Shown: in pieces, positions 1 through 11,722 of the stretch
Layout of the letters: the number at the start of each line of letters is the position of its first letter
Position numbering within the stretch: the first letter of the stretch is position 1
DNA from: Lingula anatina
Lineage: Eukaryota > Brachiopoda > Lingulata > Lingulida > Lingulidae
NCBI RefSeq assembly: GCF_001039355.2
Contig: NW_019775968.1
Span: 60,156 to 124,155, forward strand
Reading direction: 5' to 3'
Length of the DNA stretch: 64,000 nt
The notes under the pieces: model-generated
The model's database searches: none
What the model was told of the DNA's origin: nothing
The model's input: the letters and a program-made list of their open reading frames with translations, nothing else
Program-made: the position numbers and the translations under genes

Positions 1-650
1 TCATTGACTTCTACGTAGGTCGACTTTGTTGTCTTGCATGCTTTGTTGATGCATTCGCTTTTATGTATTTTAGGGAGTCCATAGAAATTGCTCACTTTGT
101 ATTCAAAATTTGTGAGATAGTCACGTTCCTTATCTAGTAGACCTTTCCCATGTAACGCTAAAAGATTCTTTAACTTGCGCATAGTGGTTTCGGGGTGATA
201 TGTCGTAATTTTTTCATAGTATGATTTTTCATAAGTGTCGGTATCCATAATCACTACAGCACTGCCTTTGTCTGCTTCTTTGATACTTATTTCATTGTCA
301 TTTCTGAGTATATTTAGAGTTTTCCATTGTTCTTTATTGAAATTTCCTTTTCCAGGTTGAGTTTTAATCTGATCCATTGGAAATTTTGATATATGATTTA
401 TATATAAGTCTAATGCTGCATTCCTTCCACTGTTTGGTGTAAAAGAACTTTTATTACGGACAATCGATTCATCAGTATTTTCTTTGTCTTTATAAAACTC
501 CGCTAAGCGTAGCCGTCTGCGAAAATTTGAAATATTCTGTTTAAGTTCTTCATGATTGGGTTTTTTGGGTGTGGGTGTGAATTTTAAGCCTTTCTCTAGT
601 ATACTTATTTCAGTTTGTGACAATTTTTTCTTTGATTGGTTTATCGTTTA
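1..650 (-). mobile_element. Penelope-like reverse transcriptase fragment, truncated by window edge
   Basis: Read on the minus strand, one frame stays open from about 650 to position 1, more than 200 codons, and runs off the window. In order it shows EKGLKFTPTPKKP, then FRRRLRLAEFY, then IKEADKGSAVVIMDTDTY, and near the edge FYGLPKIHKSE. This order (KGLKF.PTP, LRL.EF, ADKG.AVV.MD, YGLPKIHK) is familiar from the N-terminal part of reverse transcriptases of Penelope-like elements. The RT catalytic core would lie beyond position 1. An in-frame stop near 650 and a changed frame upstream suggest the 5' end is degenerate. A related RT clade is the main alternative; the assignment rests on motif recall, not on alignment. 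Confidence 0.7.
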
Positions 651-1406
651 CAATGAAATCGCCGTCTTTTGCCTTGCACCATTTGACAATAAACCCTTTC
701 ATTTTTGTTACCCCTTCAACATAATAGAACATCCAGAGTGTCTTTCATCTTTTCAGGAATGTCTCGATCATTCGATCCAGTGGGATATTCTTTAATGATT
801 GACACGTCAGGGGCGCGATATAAGAAACCGTGTGAAGAAAGCAGAAACCAGGTAAGGTATTGATTTGAATAAAGTATAGAAATGCTCATTTAAAAAGATG
901 TAATTAATATCAAGTATTTCTGGATATATAATCCATAGTTTTCCTGCAGTGGAATACCAATGTGATAAATATCACTTAGCCTTACTTGGAATGCAAACAC
1001 TTTGTCAATACCAATTGTATGGGACAAGCACAAAAGATTAAAGTGCCCCATTAACCTAAGTAAAATATGTCCTTTAATAGAATCCAGTTATAAAGAAAGT
1101 AGTTTCATGCAGTCAACAAAAAATTTTGTACTCCTTTGCAAGTCGATATTTTGTTTCTTTTATTACATAAGACCATATATTGTGTCAACTGCCAGGTTTA
1201 AGTAGTGGAATAGTGCCGAAACTGCCTGGCGGCATTCTAATCTGAAAACAATACCAATGTCGAGGTTGTCCTGTCTGTTTCATCCTTGAAGGTAGTCGTC
1301 GTCTCCCTCTTCTTGTATATTTCAAATGTGACATATTTTACATATTTTTACGTTCCAGTTTTTTTGCCACGAAGAGGAAGACCAGTGTTTCACCCCAATA
1401 CGATAC
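651..1406. other. Intergenic, no gene recognised
   Basis: AT-rich sequence with only short ORFs of ordinary composition. The first part may still be 5' sequence of the Penelope-like fragment. No repeat, splice-site pair or RNA gene stood out. Confidence 0.4.
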
Positions 1407-1970
1407 ATGTTCAATACTGATTTTCACATCTATTTCGCGATAGTTTCGGTAAACAGGGCGAACATCACGTCAGCTGAAGGCATTTGTAGTAGAGGAGTGT
1501 TTTATCTTTTCCGCATCAGCGAATTGAAAGCTCTCAGAAATGGTGAATGGATGCATCTAATACGTACTTGGACGTGCACAGAGGTGGCCCAAAATGCAAC
1601 GATTCCTTCACCGGCGGCCGTCATCAAATACGGAGTCAGATTAACGAAGATGATTCGAGGTTATCGTGAAGGCATCCGGATGTTTGCCTCGTTCCAAAAC
1701 GAAGTGTCCGAGGAGCTGAGGGACAGGAATGAGACTGTCACATATAATGGCATAGAATATAGGATCACCGTGCTGATGTCAGGCATAGCTCGCTGTCCAG
1801 GTAGCGTTAACACTACCCAGATACCCCCACCACCAACAGGAACGCACGGCGGGGGTACTAGCGGTACGCCCTCCCGTGCCAATGAGCGTCCTCACAGTAA
1901 CATGCTGGCGTACGTGGCGTTAGGGTTTGCCTGGGGGATTTTCGCGTTTCAGATGGCCTCCGAGGTTTGA
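1407..1970 (+). CDS. Hypothetical protein, 187 aa, possibly membrane-anchored
   Basis: An ATG-started ORF of 187 codons in a region otherwise full of stops. I do not recognise the family. The N-terminus (FHIYFAIVSVNRANIT) is hydrophobic and could be part of a signal peptide, or the true start may lie in an upstream exon, since a TTCCAG acceptor-like site lies at about 1353-1358. The middle holds three cysteines (EGICSRG, TWTCTEV, IARCPGS) and several N-glycosylation sequons (NIT, NAT, NET, NTT). A Pro/Gly/Thr-rich stretch (PPPPTGTHGGGTSGTP) follows, then a hydrophobic C-terminus (LAYVALGFAWGIFAFQ). That arrangement fits an extracellular domain, a flexible stalk and a membrane or GPI-type anchor. 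A minus-strand ORF overlaps it but looks like a shadow. Function unknown. Confidence 0.45.
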   Translation: MFNTDFHIYFAIVSVNRANITSAEGICSRGVFYLFRISELKALRNGEWMHLIRTWTCTEVAQNATIPSPAAVIKYGVRLTKMIRGYREGIRMFASFQNEVSEELRDRNETVTYNGIEYRITVLMSGIARCPGSVNTTQIPPPPTGTHGGGTSGTPSRANERPHSNMLAYVALGFAWGIFAFQMASEV

Positions 1971-3257
1971 GTTGTGCATTTTTGTTTGCTTTAGGGAGAG
2001 GTGCAGGGAGGCAAAAAGACGCATCCAGGTAAAAAAAAATGTAGGGGAGGCAATGTTTGATATTTCATGTTTTATGTACAGTAAACCATTCAGACCTGCT
2101 AGAGGTCAGGTCAACTCGTTAGTTAATTAAGTCAATTAAACAGCTATCAATATTGTTAGTGAGTCGGTAATTTCTTACCTTTTCCATGTTAGCAAAACTA
2201 TTTGTAGTTATTAATATTGACAGTTTAATAACGGTATTCTGTCTAAAACCAGTGAGCACATTAATATAGACATTCAAGTTGTGGCGTCTGTAAATACCAG
2301 TACATGATGTTTGCTTCGATTTAATGGTAATTGTAGGGTAACCCAAAAGCTCTTTGTATTTACCTTTTTGGATAAATGGATTAATCTGTGGTGTTCACTG
2401 ACTATATTCCTTGGCATTTACATAAATGTCATCTTAAAGATGACGTCATAACTGGGTTTTTTCAGATGTCTCCTTTACCTGAACACTCCCAGACACTGCA
2501 ACTCCAATTAAATGACATCATTTAATACTTGAAAACCATGCTAGCAATTTTTCTTGAAAGCATTAGTTGAGATTTTATCGTTAATAAAGGCAAAATAAAG
2601 CCTTTTGTCTTTGATGTATTGTAATTAAGGGCTCAAAATCTATGAAAAAATATTAAAACCGAAATGCATGGGAATAAAGCTCATACACTTGCCGTCATGT
2701 ATGCCAATTTTCGTGATAAGATCTTGTTCAAGAATGGAATGACGACCCATACCAATTGTCATCTCACCTAAAAACAAAAAGATGTTATATTGATAATAAA
2801 TATCTTGAGGCGTCTATGCTTATGCTTAGCAACGATATATATAAACACCAATGATTTTTATTGTCTTTAAACACGCAAGGCACACGCATTATTTAAGCAT
2901 TTAGATGCAAGAAAAAACTCATTATATTGATATTTGGATGATCAAAAACCCTTACAGTGCCCCTAATATTTAGAGATTTTTTTCCTATTATCACCAAGAA
3001 ACATGCATGCTATGCCCCAAAGCAATTGCGGAATTGATATTCATACGTGTAGATCTATTGGAGTTTTCCAATATACCGATTTATTAATATTCATTTTACA
3101 GTAAATCCAGGTTCTAACTAACTAATACAGTGTAGGACTTATCACATGTCGCTAAAAGTATTTTCGTGACTCTTATACTGTAAACTATAGTTGTGTTTTT
3201 CATCGCCAAAGTACATTTTAGAAAATATGTATTGTTTAGAAAATTTGTATTTGAGCT
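1971..3257. other. Intergenic, no gene recognised
   Basis: AT-rich, many stops in all frames. Nothing beyond small ORFs was seen. Confidence 0.4.
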
Positions 3258-3609
3258 CACTAGTGCGCCTGAAATGGTCTTAATCACTGGTCTCAATCAC
3301 TGGTCTTTATCATAAATGATCTTAATTGGTCTTAATCATTATAGAAATGGTCTTACCATGGAATAACTCTGTTTTTAAGATCAAAATGATCTTACACTGT
3401 ATGAGTATTATTGGACTTTTTTTCTATGTACGTGATCTAGCAATTACTGGCCCTTACAATGGAGTATACTTCCCCACAGTGGGAGAACGTGTGAGGGGAA
3501 ACAATTTAACTGGAATCAGTCCATTTACAGTGTTACTCATTGATTAAGACCATGTAAAATCATTTGTAATCTGAAATCGTGGATTAAGACCATTCCAGGC
3601 ACAATAGTG
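3258..3609. mobile_element. MITE-like element with ~28-bp imperfect terminal inverted repeats
   Basis: The left end contains GCCTGAAATGGTCTTAATCA and the right end, reverse-complemented, contains GCCTGGAATGGTCTTAATCC. The match extends outwards through a CACTA-like tip (cactagtgc versus cactattgt). The interior repeats the TGGTCTTAATCA motif several times near the left end. No transposase is encoded, so this is a non-autonomous element of about 352 bp. No clear target-site duplication was identified, so the superfamily is open; the CACTA-type tip is only suggestive. Confidence 0.6.
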
Positions 3610-4334
3610 ACCCCTGTGTTGATAATCAATCAGCAAAACATCTGAAATTAATTGTTTTAAAGTAGTTATTTTTTAAATTAAATTTAATTTAAAAAATTGG
3701 ATTTATTTGAATTTGAATTTGGATTATTTTTCAAATTATATCAAAATATTATTAAACAATAAAGGATAAAAGGGAAACATATTGACAAATATCTAGTGCA
3801 TTACTGGTCTGATATAATGGTACAAGCCGTGATCAATGTCATTTTTGCAAAATAATCTGTTTGATATTTTAGATTGTTGATTTGGAACCCTTGTGAAATT
3901 GCATTTTGGTGAAATAAATAATGTTGTAACTTCGTATGGGTGAAATTGTATATTGCTTAGCCAAAAAGGCATCGGTTTCATTTCATTCAGTTAAATATAA
4001 TTCCAGGATATTGTATTCCGTAAAAAAAACAATATGTACTGATAAGGAAAGGAGAAGGGTGGGCTCTTCTCTGTTCAATATTCAGTAAAACCTAGCCAAG
4101 ACGTCAAGATAATTTCCTAGCCCCTCCCACTTCAGCCCCATATCCTTGGGCAATAAGTTTGTGCCCTTCCAACTAACTCTATTCAGCCAAATCGCGCTAA
4201 GTGATGCAATATTGGGGGTGAATTTTTGTGGCATCAATTTTGAAATGAAATGGTTCTTTTTTATTGATACGCATGTTCTTTTGACATTGACATTAGAGAA
4301 GACCTTTTTAACTTTGCGGTTGAAGAACATTTTA
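3610..4334. other. AT-rich intergenic sequence
   Basis: Contains a low-complexity stretch of A/T runs with TTTAA and GAATTTG repeats at about 3655-3735. No coding exon recognised. Confidence 0.4.
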
Positions 4335-7040
4335 ATGCGTTTAATGACACTGAAAAGTTTAAATTGCTCATGGAAAATGACCAGAATTTAAAACAGTATA
4401 AAAAAGTACACGCAATGATGTGGAGAAGAAGTAAAGCTATTACAGACGAGAGGGACTGAAAGTTTTTATGGAATATTCTTTTTTACGTGTTTAATTGATA
4501 GGCAATTTATTTTTTTATGAATTTTAACTGTACTATCACAGGTTTTATTCTCTCATAACCTTAAACAGGTCTTAGCTTATACTGACTTATCAACACAACC
4601 TGCATTAGCCAGAAAGCTGTTGCATGGCGCATATCAAAGGGAAATGTCGCCTTGTCTGATTACCAGCATCTATATCTGTGTCAGTATGATGCAACCACGA
4701 CATAGCATAAAAATCCATATGAAGGAACGGCAATTAACGTACAATCTGCCATGGGTAGTACACCAAGAAGGTTTTTTATATACCTAGCCCTGTGCATTAC
4801 CTTAGCTGCCCTGCTTCCTGTTTATATCTGGTTGACTGGTGCAGGTAAATATTGGCGCACTGTATATTAGTTCATGTATTTATAGTTTGATGTTGTAAAG
4901 GTAAATAGTGCTGCTTTCGCTACTGAGTTGGGTCCATTTAAACACAGCCAGTTATTAGTCTGAAAGAAACATCCTTGTTATAAATATACCAGACGTGTTT
5001 GAAAATACCCTGAGGCATGATTGTGTGTATATCAGCTATATGTTTCTTTAAATACCACAAAACCCATTTACTGTATCCGATGCAGGTTATTCCTTTTTCA
5101 AATAACATGAAAGCAGGACACCTTCGTGGACTAAAAAGATTGAAATGAATTTAACTTAAATACATCTGTTTCATTTTACTTTGTGTAGGCCATGGTTTAT
5201 TTTCGAAAACGACCGTCTACCGTGGCTTTCCTCTGCTAAAGAAAACGGGAATGGGATCAAATTTTGTTAGTTTGATGCAACGTTTAGATTCCGGTCAAAA
5301 GGCGTACCGGATTCCGGAAATGACGTCATGTGTTCCACGAAGACATATCGTGTTTTTTAGGGTTTCGAAATGTTCCTCCACCACGCTGTACATGCTCCTG
5401 CAGCGAGCTGTTGTCAAATATCGTTTGCGGGTTCTGCGACCCAAGACCAACAAGATTCATTTCTATCGAGTCCACCCTTACAGGCCAACGAAGATTACAG
5501 TGCACGATGCAAAATACAACCCTAAGCTTACATATGATGTTTTAATGGACCACATGATATACGACGCTGATGTCATAAACAAAATGATGCCGTCAGACTC
5601 GTTTCACCTGGCGATTCTTCGAGAACCATTTGCTCAATTTATAAGTGCATATGATTACTTTAGACTATGGGTGAAGTTTAGAGTTCATTCAGCCGAATTT
5701 CTAAATCACCCCCATTTTTACTGGAACCGGAGTGTGTCTTCTCGGGACAAGGCGACGTACGCGAGAAACAGCATGATCTCTGAACTAGGTTTTCCAGACG
5801 AAAGAGAAGATTTAAGAGACAACGACACTTTTATTCAAAGCTACATCAATTTCCTAGACTCTGCGCTGGATTTTGTGATAATAGTGGAACTCCTCGATGA
5901 GTGTTTGGTGTACCTGCGACGTTTGTTATGCTGGACTATGGAGGATATGTTATACAGTAATGCCAATGTACAAAAGAAGTACAGGCGTCCATGGAGGGAA
6001 CAAAACAACACATTGTATAAAGAAAAACATAAACGGTGGAGCAAGGCGGATCACCAGCTCTATCAACATTTTCTAAACAAGTTTCTTGCTACACTCCGAA
6101 GACAAGGTCATGATTTCTTTGAAGAACTCTCCATATTCCGTAAGGCAAAAGATGCGTTGGACAGATGCGGAGGTGCGGACCGGGTTAGAATCAAAATTAC
6201 AGACAAACATACTTTATACACTCGAGACTCAAAAATCAGCTGCGTTTGAAATCAGACAGTAAAGGGATAGGTTTTTGATGTGACAAGATGTAGCTTAGAT
6301 TTACAAACAAGAAAGAAAAGGCGATCACTGAAATACGGTCAGATTTGTAAGGTGCTCGTCAATTTGAGCTGATTAAACCATACACTTCGTGATAATAGCC
6401 GGCTCAGTTCTCCTACAGCTTTCCAGCAATCACAAAGCGTTATTATAACGTTACCATTACGTTAATTAATGTCACCAAAACGTTGCAGTAACGTTATTAG
6501 TCATTATGTGTTTGCTGGGTTGGTATTGGGGTCGGGAAGAGGGAGGCGCCACCGTAACTGCTACAGGAATGACAAACCCAAATGATTTCTTATAACTACG
6601 GTAGATCAATTAGATTACAATTATATTATCATTTACAATCATCTATGAAGAAATTTACAATCATCCATGAAGAACTTCAACTGAGATGGACAACGGCATC
6701 CAAAATAACTCGAGAAAATCTCATGACTTCCTTGAAGTCTTACACTGTGTATGTTTCAGTGTATATGATGTTTTATATAATGTGGTTCTTTCTTCTACGT
6801 CTGGGTAAACCATTCTGTGAGGGCTGATGAATAAATTATCAGAACATCATACAAATTCACTGAGCCTGGCAAATGCATATACATTCTTAATGAGTTACCA
6901 CATAACGAATGGCAAAACACTGCAGAAAAAATTTTAATTCTCTTTCAGTCCAACTGCAGTATTGCGAATCCGCTGTGATGGCCCAAAGTCTATCGCACGA
7001 CTTTAAAATCACGAGATTTTGCTCATTGCGACAAAAAAAT
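4335..7040 (+). repeat. Segmental duplication, copy 1 (sulfotransferase block)
   Basis: This block matches 23735-26380 in the same orientation: upstream flank, first exon, intron, second exon and about 800 bp of 3' flank. Small indels are scattered through the non-coding parts, so it is an old duplication rather than an assembly repeat. For example, the second copy lacks roughly 30 bp just upstream of the start codon. No n lies between the copies. Confidence 0.85.
4751..6249 (+). CDS. Galactose-3-O-sulfotransferase family protein (ST1), intact, two exons
   Basis: Likely a Golgi type II membrane enzyme that moves sulfate from PAPS to a sugar hydroxyl on a glycolipid or glycan. Exon 1 is 4751-4844 (donor GTAAAT) and exon 2 is 5189-6249 (acceptor TTTGTGTAG). 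The phase-1 junction restores a Gly codon and joins in frame to give 384 aa, slightly shorter than typical family members (about 420). Residues 1-8 are the cytosolic tail and about 9-29 a signal-anchor helix (FIYLALCITLAALLPVYIWL). The 5'-phosphosulfate loop is FRVSKCSSTTLY (about residues 89-100) and the 3'-phosphate motif ILREPFAQFISAYDYF lies at about 174-188. Several N-glycosylation sequons (NRS, NDT, NNT) suit a lumenal domain. The family call rests on these motifs; the acceptor sugar is unknown. The start is chosen because both copies keep exon 1. Confidence 0.85.
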
Positions 7041-8010
7041 AATAATCAAAATATAAATTTAACACACAACTCTGAGAAGAGGAAAAAATACCACAAGTAA
7101 CAATTCATGATTGTTAAACTCGTAATGCTGATGGCGTGGGATTTGTGAAATATCAATATTTATATGTAGATGGTCAAGAATAAGATTTGCAAAAAATGCA
7201 TAGGAAGAAGTCGCGCCGTTAGTTAAGTGTGAAATGAAATGAAAGGGGCATCTATGAAAAACAAATTTGGCATTCATTAATTAACACCAATATGCTCAAA
7301 AGTTAGATAGTAACATGGAATCAAATCATTAAACTACATTTGCTGATATTCAAAGTGGTCACCAAGGCACCAAGTGGTCACTGCCACCCTAGTGATATGT
7401 ACCGTGACACCTTGAACGTCAGCGAGAGGTGTTCAAGACATTTCACCGAAAAACGCCCTTTAAACCGAATAACTCCCATACCGTATATGGGCATCTATAT
7501 AATTATAAAGTCGACAAACAATTTTCATTATTTCTTGTTATCAATACTTTCCTTTGTCTTGCGTGAACGATATGCGTATTCCTGTCAGCCATTTAAGGAG
7601 GAAAAAGTCAGACGGCCGTTTAACTCCCACTGCTTCAATCTGGAAAGGACTTAACGTACATGTTTAAATACAAATGTCTGTAACAGATATATTTGAGAGC
7701 ATCTTTTAGAATTCCCATAACAGTTTAATGACGTTATTACTAGGTTAGACTCCACATTAATTCTACATGTATCCAATTAGAATATTATTTCGTCATATTT
7801 GCTACACCCACTTTGCTGTCTGTCGTTTGACGTATTAATTTTAGTTGCGCCCGTTCATTAGCTTTTAGACATCCTCTATTTTATTGACAAGCCTCTAACT
7901 CTATTTTTCCCGTCTTTCTTATGTAATCTGCTTTAATGTATTTTAGTGTCTCCTCGTTGACATTTTCAATTGGTTCCCAAGTATTCTTTTTATAAGGGAA
8001 CTCTTTCATG
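7041..8010. other. Intergenic, no gene recognised
   Basis: Non-coding sequence between the sulfotransferase block and the TRIM promoter. Only short ORFs without family signatures were seen. Confidence 0.4.
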
Positions 8011-8186
8011 CACTCTGGCACATGTCACCGGAATGACACCCCGGAATGCAGTGTACCACTGATATGTCAAGCACTCAGCCAGTACATGCTGGACTTTGAT
8101 ACCGTCCTGGTTACTGACAACATCACCTGATTGGGATGTGTCGATCAGTTGACATCTCAGAATAGTACAGATAACTTATCAAATGA

Positions 8187-8265
8187 TATATAAGCATACA
8201 CAATCAACGGCTTTGGCATCAGTAGAGCGGGGCGGTCGGCGTGTAGTGGGCGGGGTGCTGTGCCC
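8187..8265 (+). promoter_or_regulatory. Core promoter of TRIM copy 1: TATA element and GC box
   Basis: TATATAA at 8187-8193 and a GC box (GAGCGGGGCGGTC, 8225-8237) precede the ATG at 8290. The same elements in the same order precede TRIM copy 2, so the promoter was duplicated with the gene. GC boxes stand out in this AT-rich region. Promoter activity is inferred from motif and spacing only. Confidence 0.5.
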
Positions 8266-8289
8266 ACTTTGGGCGCCTTAACAATAGCA

Positions 8290-10515
8290 ATGGCTTCCAA
8301 AGGGCTGTGCAACGTCTTAAGCGAAAACTTTTTAACGTGTCATATATGTCTGGAGGAATATAAAGACCCGAGAGTGCTCCCCTGTTACCACACGTTCTGC
8401 CTGAAATGCATTGTTGACCATGCAGCCAAGAATGGTGCCCAGAACAAGTTCTCTTGTCCCGTGTGTCGCCAAGAGGCCCCCATACCACCAGGCGGACTAG
8501 AAACTCTTGTGAAAAACTTCTTTTTGAAAAAGCTTGCAGACTTCACGAAAAGTCAGAGAAAACTTCAGGGGAAACTTTGTGATTTTTGTAAGCATAAAGA
8601 GGCTACTTTGCTGTGCCAGGGATGTCCAAAAGCCAACCAGATGTGTGCTACATGCCGCGATTCCCATACATTAAATGGACATCACTCTGTACCTCTGTCA
8701 CAAGTCGACTTCTCAGAACACACACGGGAACAGTTACGCCACGTGTTAGATAAAGCCCAATACTGTGACAAACACGCCAGAGAACAGCTGGCATTCTATT
8801 GTGAAAACGATTACACCGTCATATGCAGGGAATGTGTTGTAGAAACCCGACTTCAAAAAAGTAGGGGATGTGGTGAAGGTTCAACGGGATCTACTGCAAG
8901 AGAAGGTAAAATGCCTCCTGACGGAGACACTGCTTCGCTTTGTAAAGGCAGAAAAGGCCACTGTACGAACAGAAGAAAGGCTGACAAAAAATCAAGAAAA
9001 AATTCTTCGTTTGGTGGATTCTCAAAAATTTGCCATGACAAAGGAGATAAAGGAAAACAGTAAAACTATTGACAGAGAACTTAACGATTATTACCAACAA
9101 GTAGAGAAAGACGTACGTGAACAGACGAACGCGTATTTAACAGGTGTCAAACAGGTGTTGGAAACGTATCGAACAAAAGTGCAGTCCGATTACTGCGAAA
9201 TGCAAAAAGTTATAGATGACAATAGCAGCAAAATAACAGCAGAAGTGAAGACACTCACCTCCACGCAGGTGAAGACTTTAGAAGCTGAAAAGGAAAATCA
9301 AGAAATGAACAGGATTTCCATTCAGAGTATTCGTGATTTCGTTCAGCAGCTCACAGACACTGGTTCTGACATAGACGTCATGACCCACTCTAAAAAACTC
9401 CAAACTAAAATCCAGGAGTTACAGACATCTGAACCGGTCTTTGATACCAAGACCACCGACATCACATTTACACCAGGGAAAAAAATGGACCTTGTGCTAC
9501 TGTTTCCTAAAATTCCTGAACCACGGCCGCTGTCCATCAAAAAGGGGTCCATTACGGCTAAAACTTACCGGGGTCCCTTCGATGCATGTTTTGGAAGTTT
9601 GAAACAAGAGACAGTATGCTACCCCGAGCTGATGGAATTTCAGAAGGTCACATTGCTCGAAACGCGAGAGCGGCAGATATCTTTTTATGTTAGGAGACGG
9701 CTGTGGGACACCCAGTGCACGGATGACGGTTGCTTTTTAGTTGCATGTGGTATTATGTTCTTACACACAGCCCGTACCGTGTGTGTATTCTCCAGCACAG
9801 GTGAACTTGAAAGAGAGTTAGTAAAATGAGAACCTGGGCGAGGTGTAACTGTACAGTCAGTAACGATAGATTCTTGGTCACATGCAAAGATAAAAGTTGT
9901 AGACTGTATTCAACATCAGGTCAGGTTATCCAATGTATCGGTCAGGGTGATATGTCTGACCCCTGGGGTGTCACTGTCGACCGTACAGAGGGTAAGGTTT
10001 ACGTGTGTGATAGCGGTGCACAGTGCATCTGTGTGTACGACTTGAAATCTTTCCAACTTGTTAACAGAATCCCTATCCCAATGTGCAGTAAATATTTACA
10101 GCGCTGTGCATACCACCTCGGCATCAATGCAATCATAGTCAGCGGCTTCTTGGGCAACTGTGTGTATGCAGTGACCCCCCAGGGTGACGTCATATTCCAA
10201 TACGGAACACGCGGTCAGAGTGGAAGCGGAGATGGACAGCTGAGTTTCCCAGAGGGAGTGTGCGTAGATAGGTTTGGGCACATATTCATAGCTGACAGTT
10301 TTAATCACAGAGTGGTTGTCCTTGGTCCACGAGGAAGATTCATACGAAATATTTCGACAAGGGTAGAACTCAATAGATTTCTACGTTTTATGCTGACTGG
10401 TGGGAGTGACGACTTTGAACGCCCCGTGTCAGTCTGTATCAATAATAACGGGGAGCTTGCTGTTGGAACTTTCACCGGTGGAGTATCCACGCATAAGTAT
10501 ATAGATTGCAATTGA
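8290..10515 (+). pseudogene. TRIM-NHL protein, copy 1, frameshifted
   Basis: Compared with the intact copy at 56368-58599, this copy starts with a normal RING finger and first B-box. It then has an 11-nt deletion at about 8848, exactly where copy 2 encodes the His residues closing B-box 2 (ETHSKHDF). The coiled-coil resumes in another frame (8870-9829). A second frameshift near 9815 ends that frame, and the NHL repeats continue from about 9826 to 10515. There is also a 9-nt insertion near 9765. The upstream start codon of copy 2 (ACCATGG) reads ACAATAG here, leaving only the second Met at 8290. Most of the remaining sequence is very close to copy 2, so inactivation looks recent. Sequencing error could explain one frameshift but hardly the 11-nt deletion as well. 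Confidence 0.8.
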
Positions 10516-11280
10516 CTCACAAGATTTTACACTGTGGTGATGATTGAATTGTGATTAATATCACTGAGAAAAATGTAATGAACGCACCACAAAAAAAACC
10601 TTAGAACTATGTTTCCTTTCTATTGTTACTGAAAGTGTGAGGACGTTTTAAATGAATTTAATCAACATGTGTAAAGACTTCTATAAAATGAGGGATTGTA
10701 ATACTTTGAGCACTTTTATCTTGCAGATAATTGTTTTCCTCTCTGCTAGATATATTTTGACATTTGCTTCTTTTTCAACGTTTTAATTCAAATAGTAATA
10801 TCATGCGTATGATGTATATAAATTAATATAAAAAATTTAAAGATAAGGTTTTGTTTTTGTCTGTTCATGAAACTATTTGATATTATTTTCTTTTTTTTAT
10901 TTTCATGTGAATAATTTGTGCAGGCATATGATAGACAACTCATATAGCAAGAATTCTAAAGATAAGATTGTGTTGGTTATTGGTAGTACTCTTTAATGTT
11001 TAGAAATAAAATCAAATAAGTCTTGATTATGTTGTCTTTTTATAATTATTTTGTTTAGCACTGAAATTATAAAAAGACAACATAATCAAGACTTATGTTG
11101 TCTTGATTATGTTGTCTTTTTATAATTATTTTGTTTAGCACTGAAATTCAGAAAAACGAACGCGGTCGAGAGCAGAACAGTTATTGTTTTAAAGTATTTG
11201 ACATTTAATGTACACTGTGAAGTCGATATAGGCATTAATACAAAACAGACACAGTTTTGAGGCACAGTTTTGAGGAACTA
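10516..11280 (+). repeat. 3' flank shared with TRIM copy 2, with a hairpin cluster
   Basis: Matches the 3' flank of TRIM copy 2 (58600-59940), except that the latter carries a 573-bp MITE. A fold-back cluster lies within it at 11020-11150 and is listed separately. The shared sequence ends near the GAGGAACTACTAC motif at about 11272-11284. Confidence 0.7.
11020..11150. repeat. Direct plus inverted repeat cluster (fold-back)
   Basis: The sequence GTCTTGATTATGTTGTCTTT occurs twice in direct orientation (about 11022 and 11100). Between them lies its reverse complement, AAAGACAACATAATCAAGAC, at about 11074-11093. Each direct copy is followed by the same TATAATTATTTTGTTTAGCA segment. The equivalent site after TRIM copy 2 (about 59770-59820) has only one copy, so the extra repeats arose here after the duplication. 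Confidence 0.75.
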
Positions 11281-11722
11281 CTACTAGTCCGGTTGCTTAG
11301 GGCAAAAAAATGGCCAAATCGTGACACGACGGATAAAAGCACCAAATTTTGCATGTGGGTACCTTTTGACATACTAAATCAAATTACAGCCGTAGCCCAC
11401 GAAAAAAGTTTACCGTTTGGCCAAAAAATCCAAAATGGCCGCTTATTTGTGAAATTCTGTAGAAATAAATACATACCTATGTTGATTTTTATCAAATAAA
11501 GTATTTTCTCAATGTTTTCCACATCCTTATTACCCATATTATGCATATATGTCAGATAACAAACGAGTGTCCTTGGACTGTTCGAAAAATCCAAGATGGC
11601 CGTCATATGGCATAGGAATACTAGAACATGTACAAGGGTTTTCAACTAATGCCAACTAGGAAGATGCATTGCCCACTATCTAATTAATTTTGTTTCTGAG
11701 TGCCTTACTACAGAAATAATAT
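11281..11722. other. Non-coding, contains dispersed-repeat-like AATCCAAAATGGCCG motifs
   Basis: Two related segments, AAAAATCCAAAATGGCCGC (about 11425) and AAAAATCCAAGATGGCCGTC (about 11585), are about 160 bp apart. The small ORFs here are probably spurious. Confidence 0.4.

Noticed and set aside
1661-1882. Minus-strand ORF of 73 codons opposite the 1407 ORF
   Set aside because: Pro-rich shadow of the plus-strand frame with no start context or family resemblance.
8853-9100. Minus-strand ORFs opposite the TRIM coiled coil (also at 56948-57195)
   Set aside because: Shadows of the Lys/Glu-rich plus-strand coding sequence, conserved only because the TRIM copies are.
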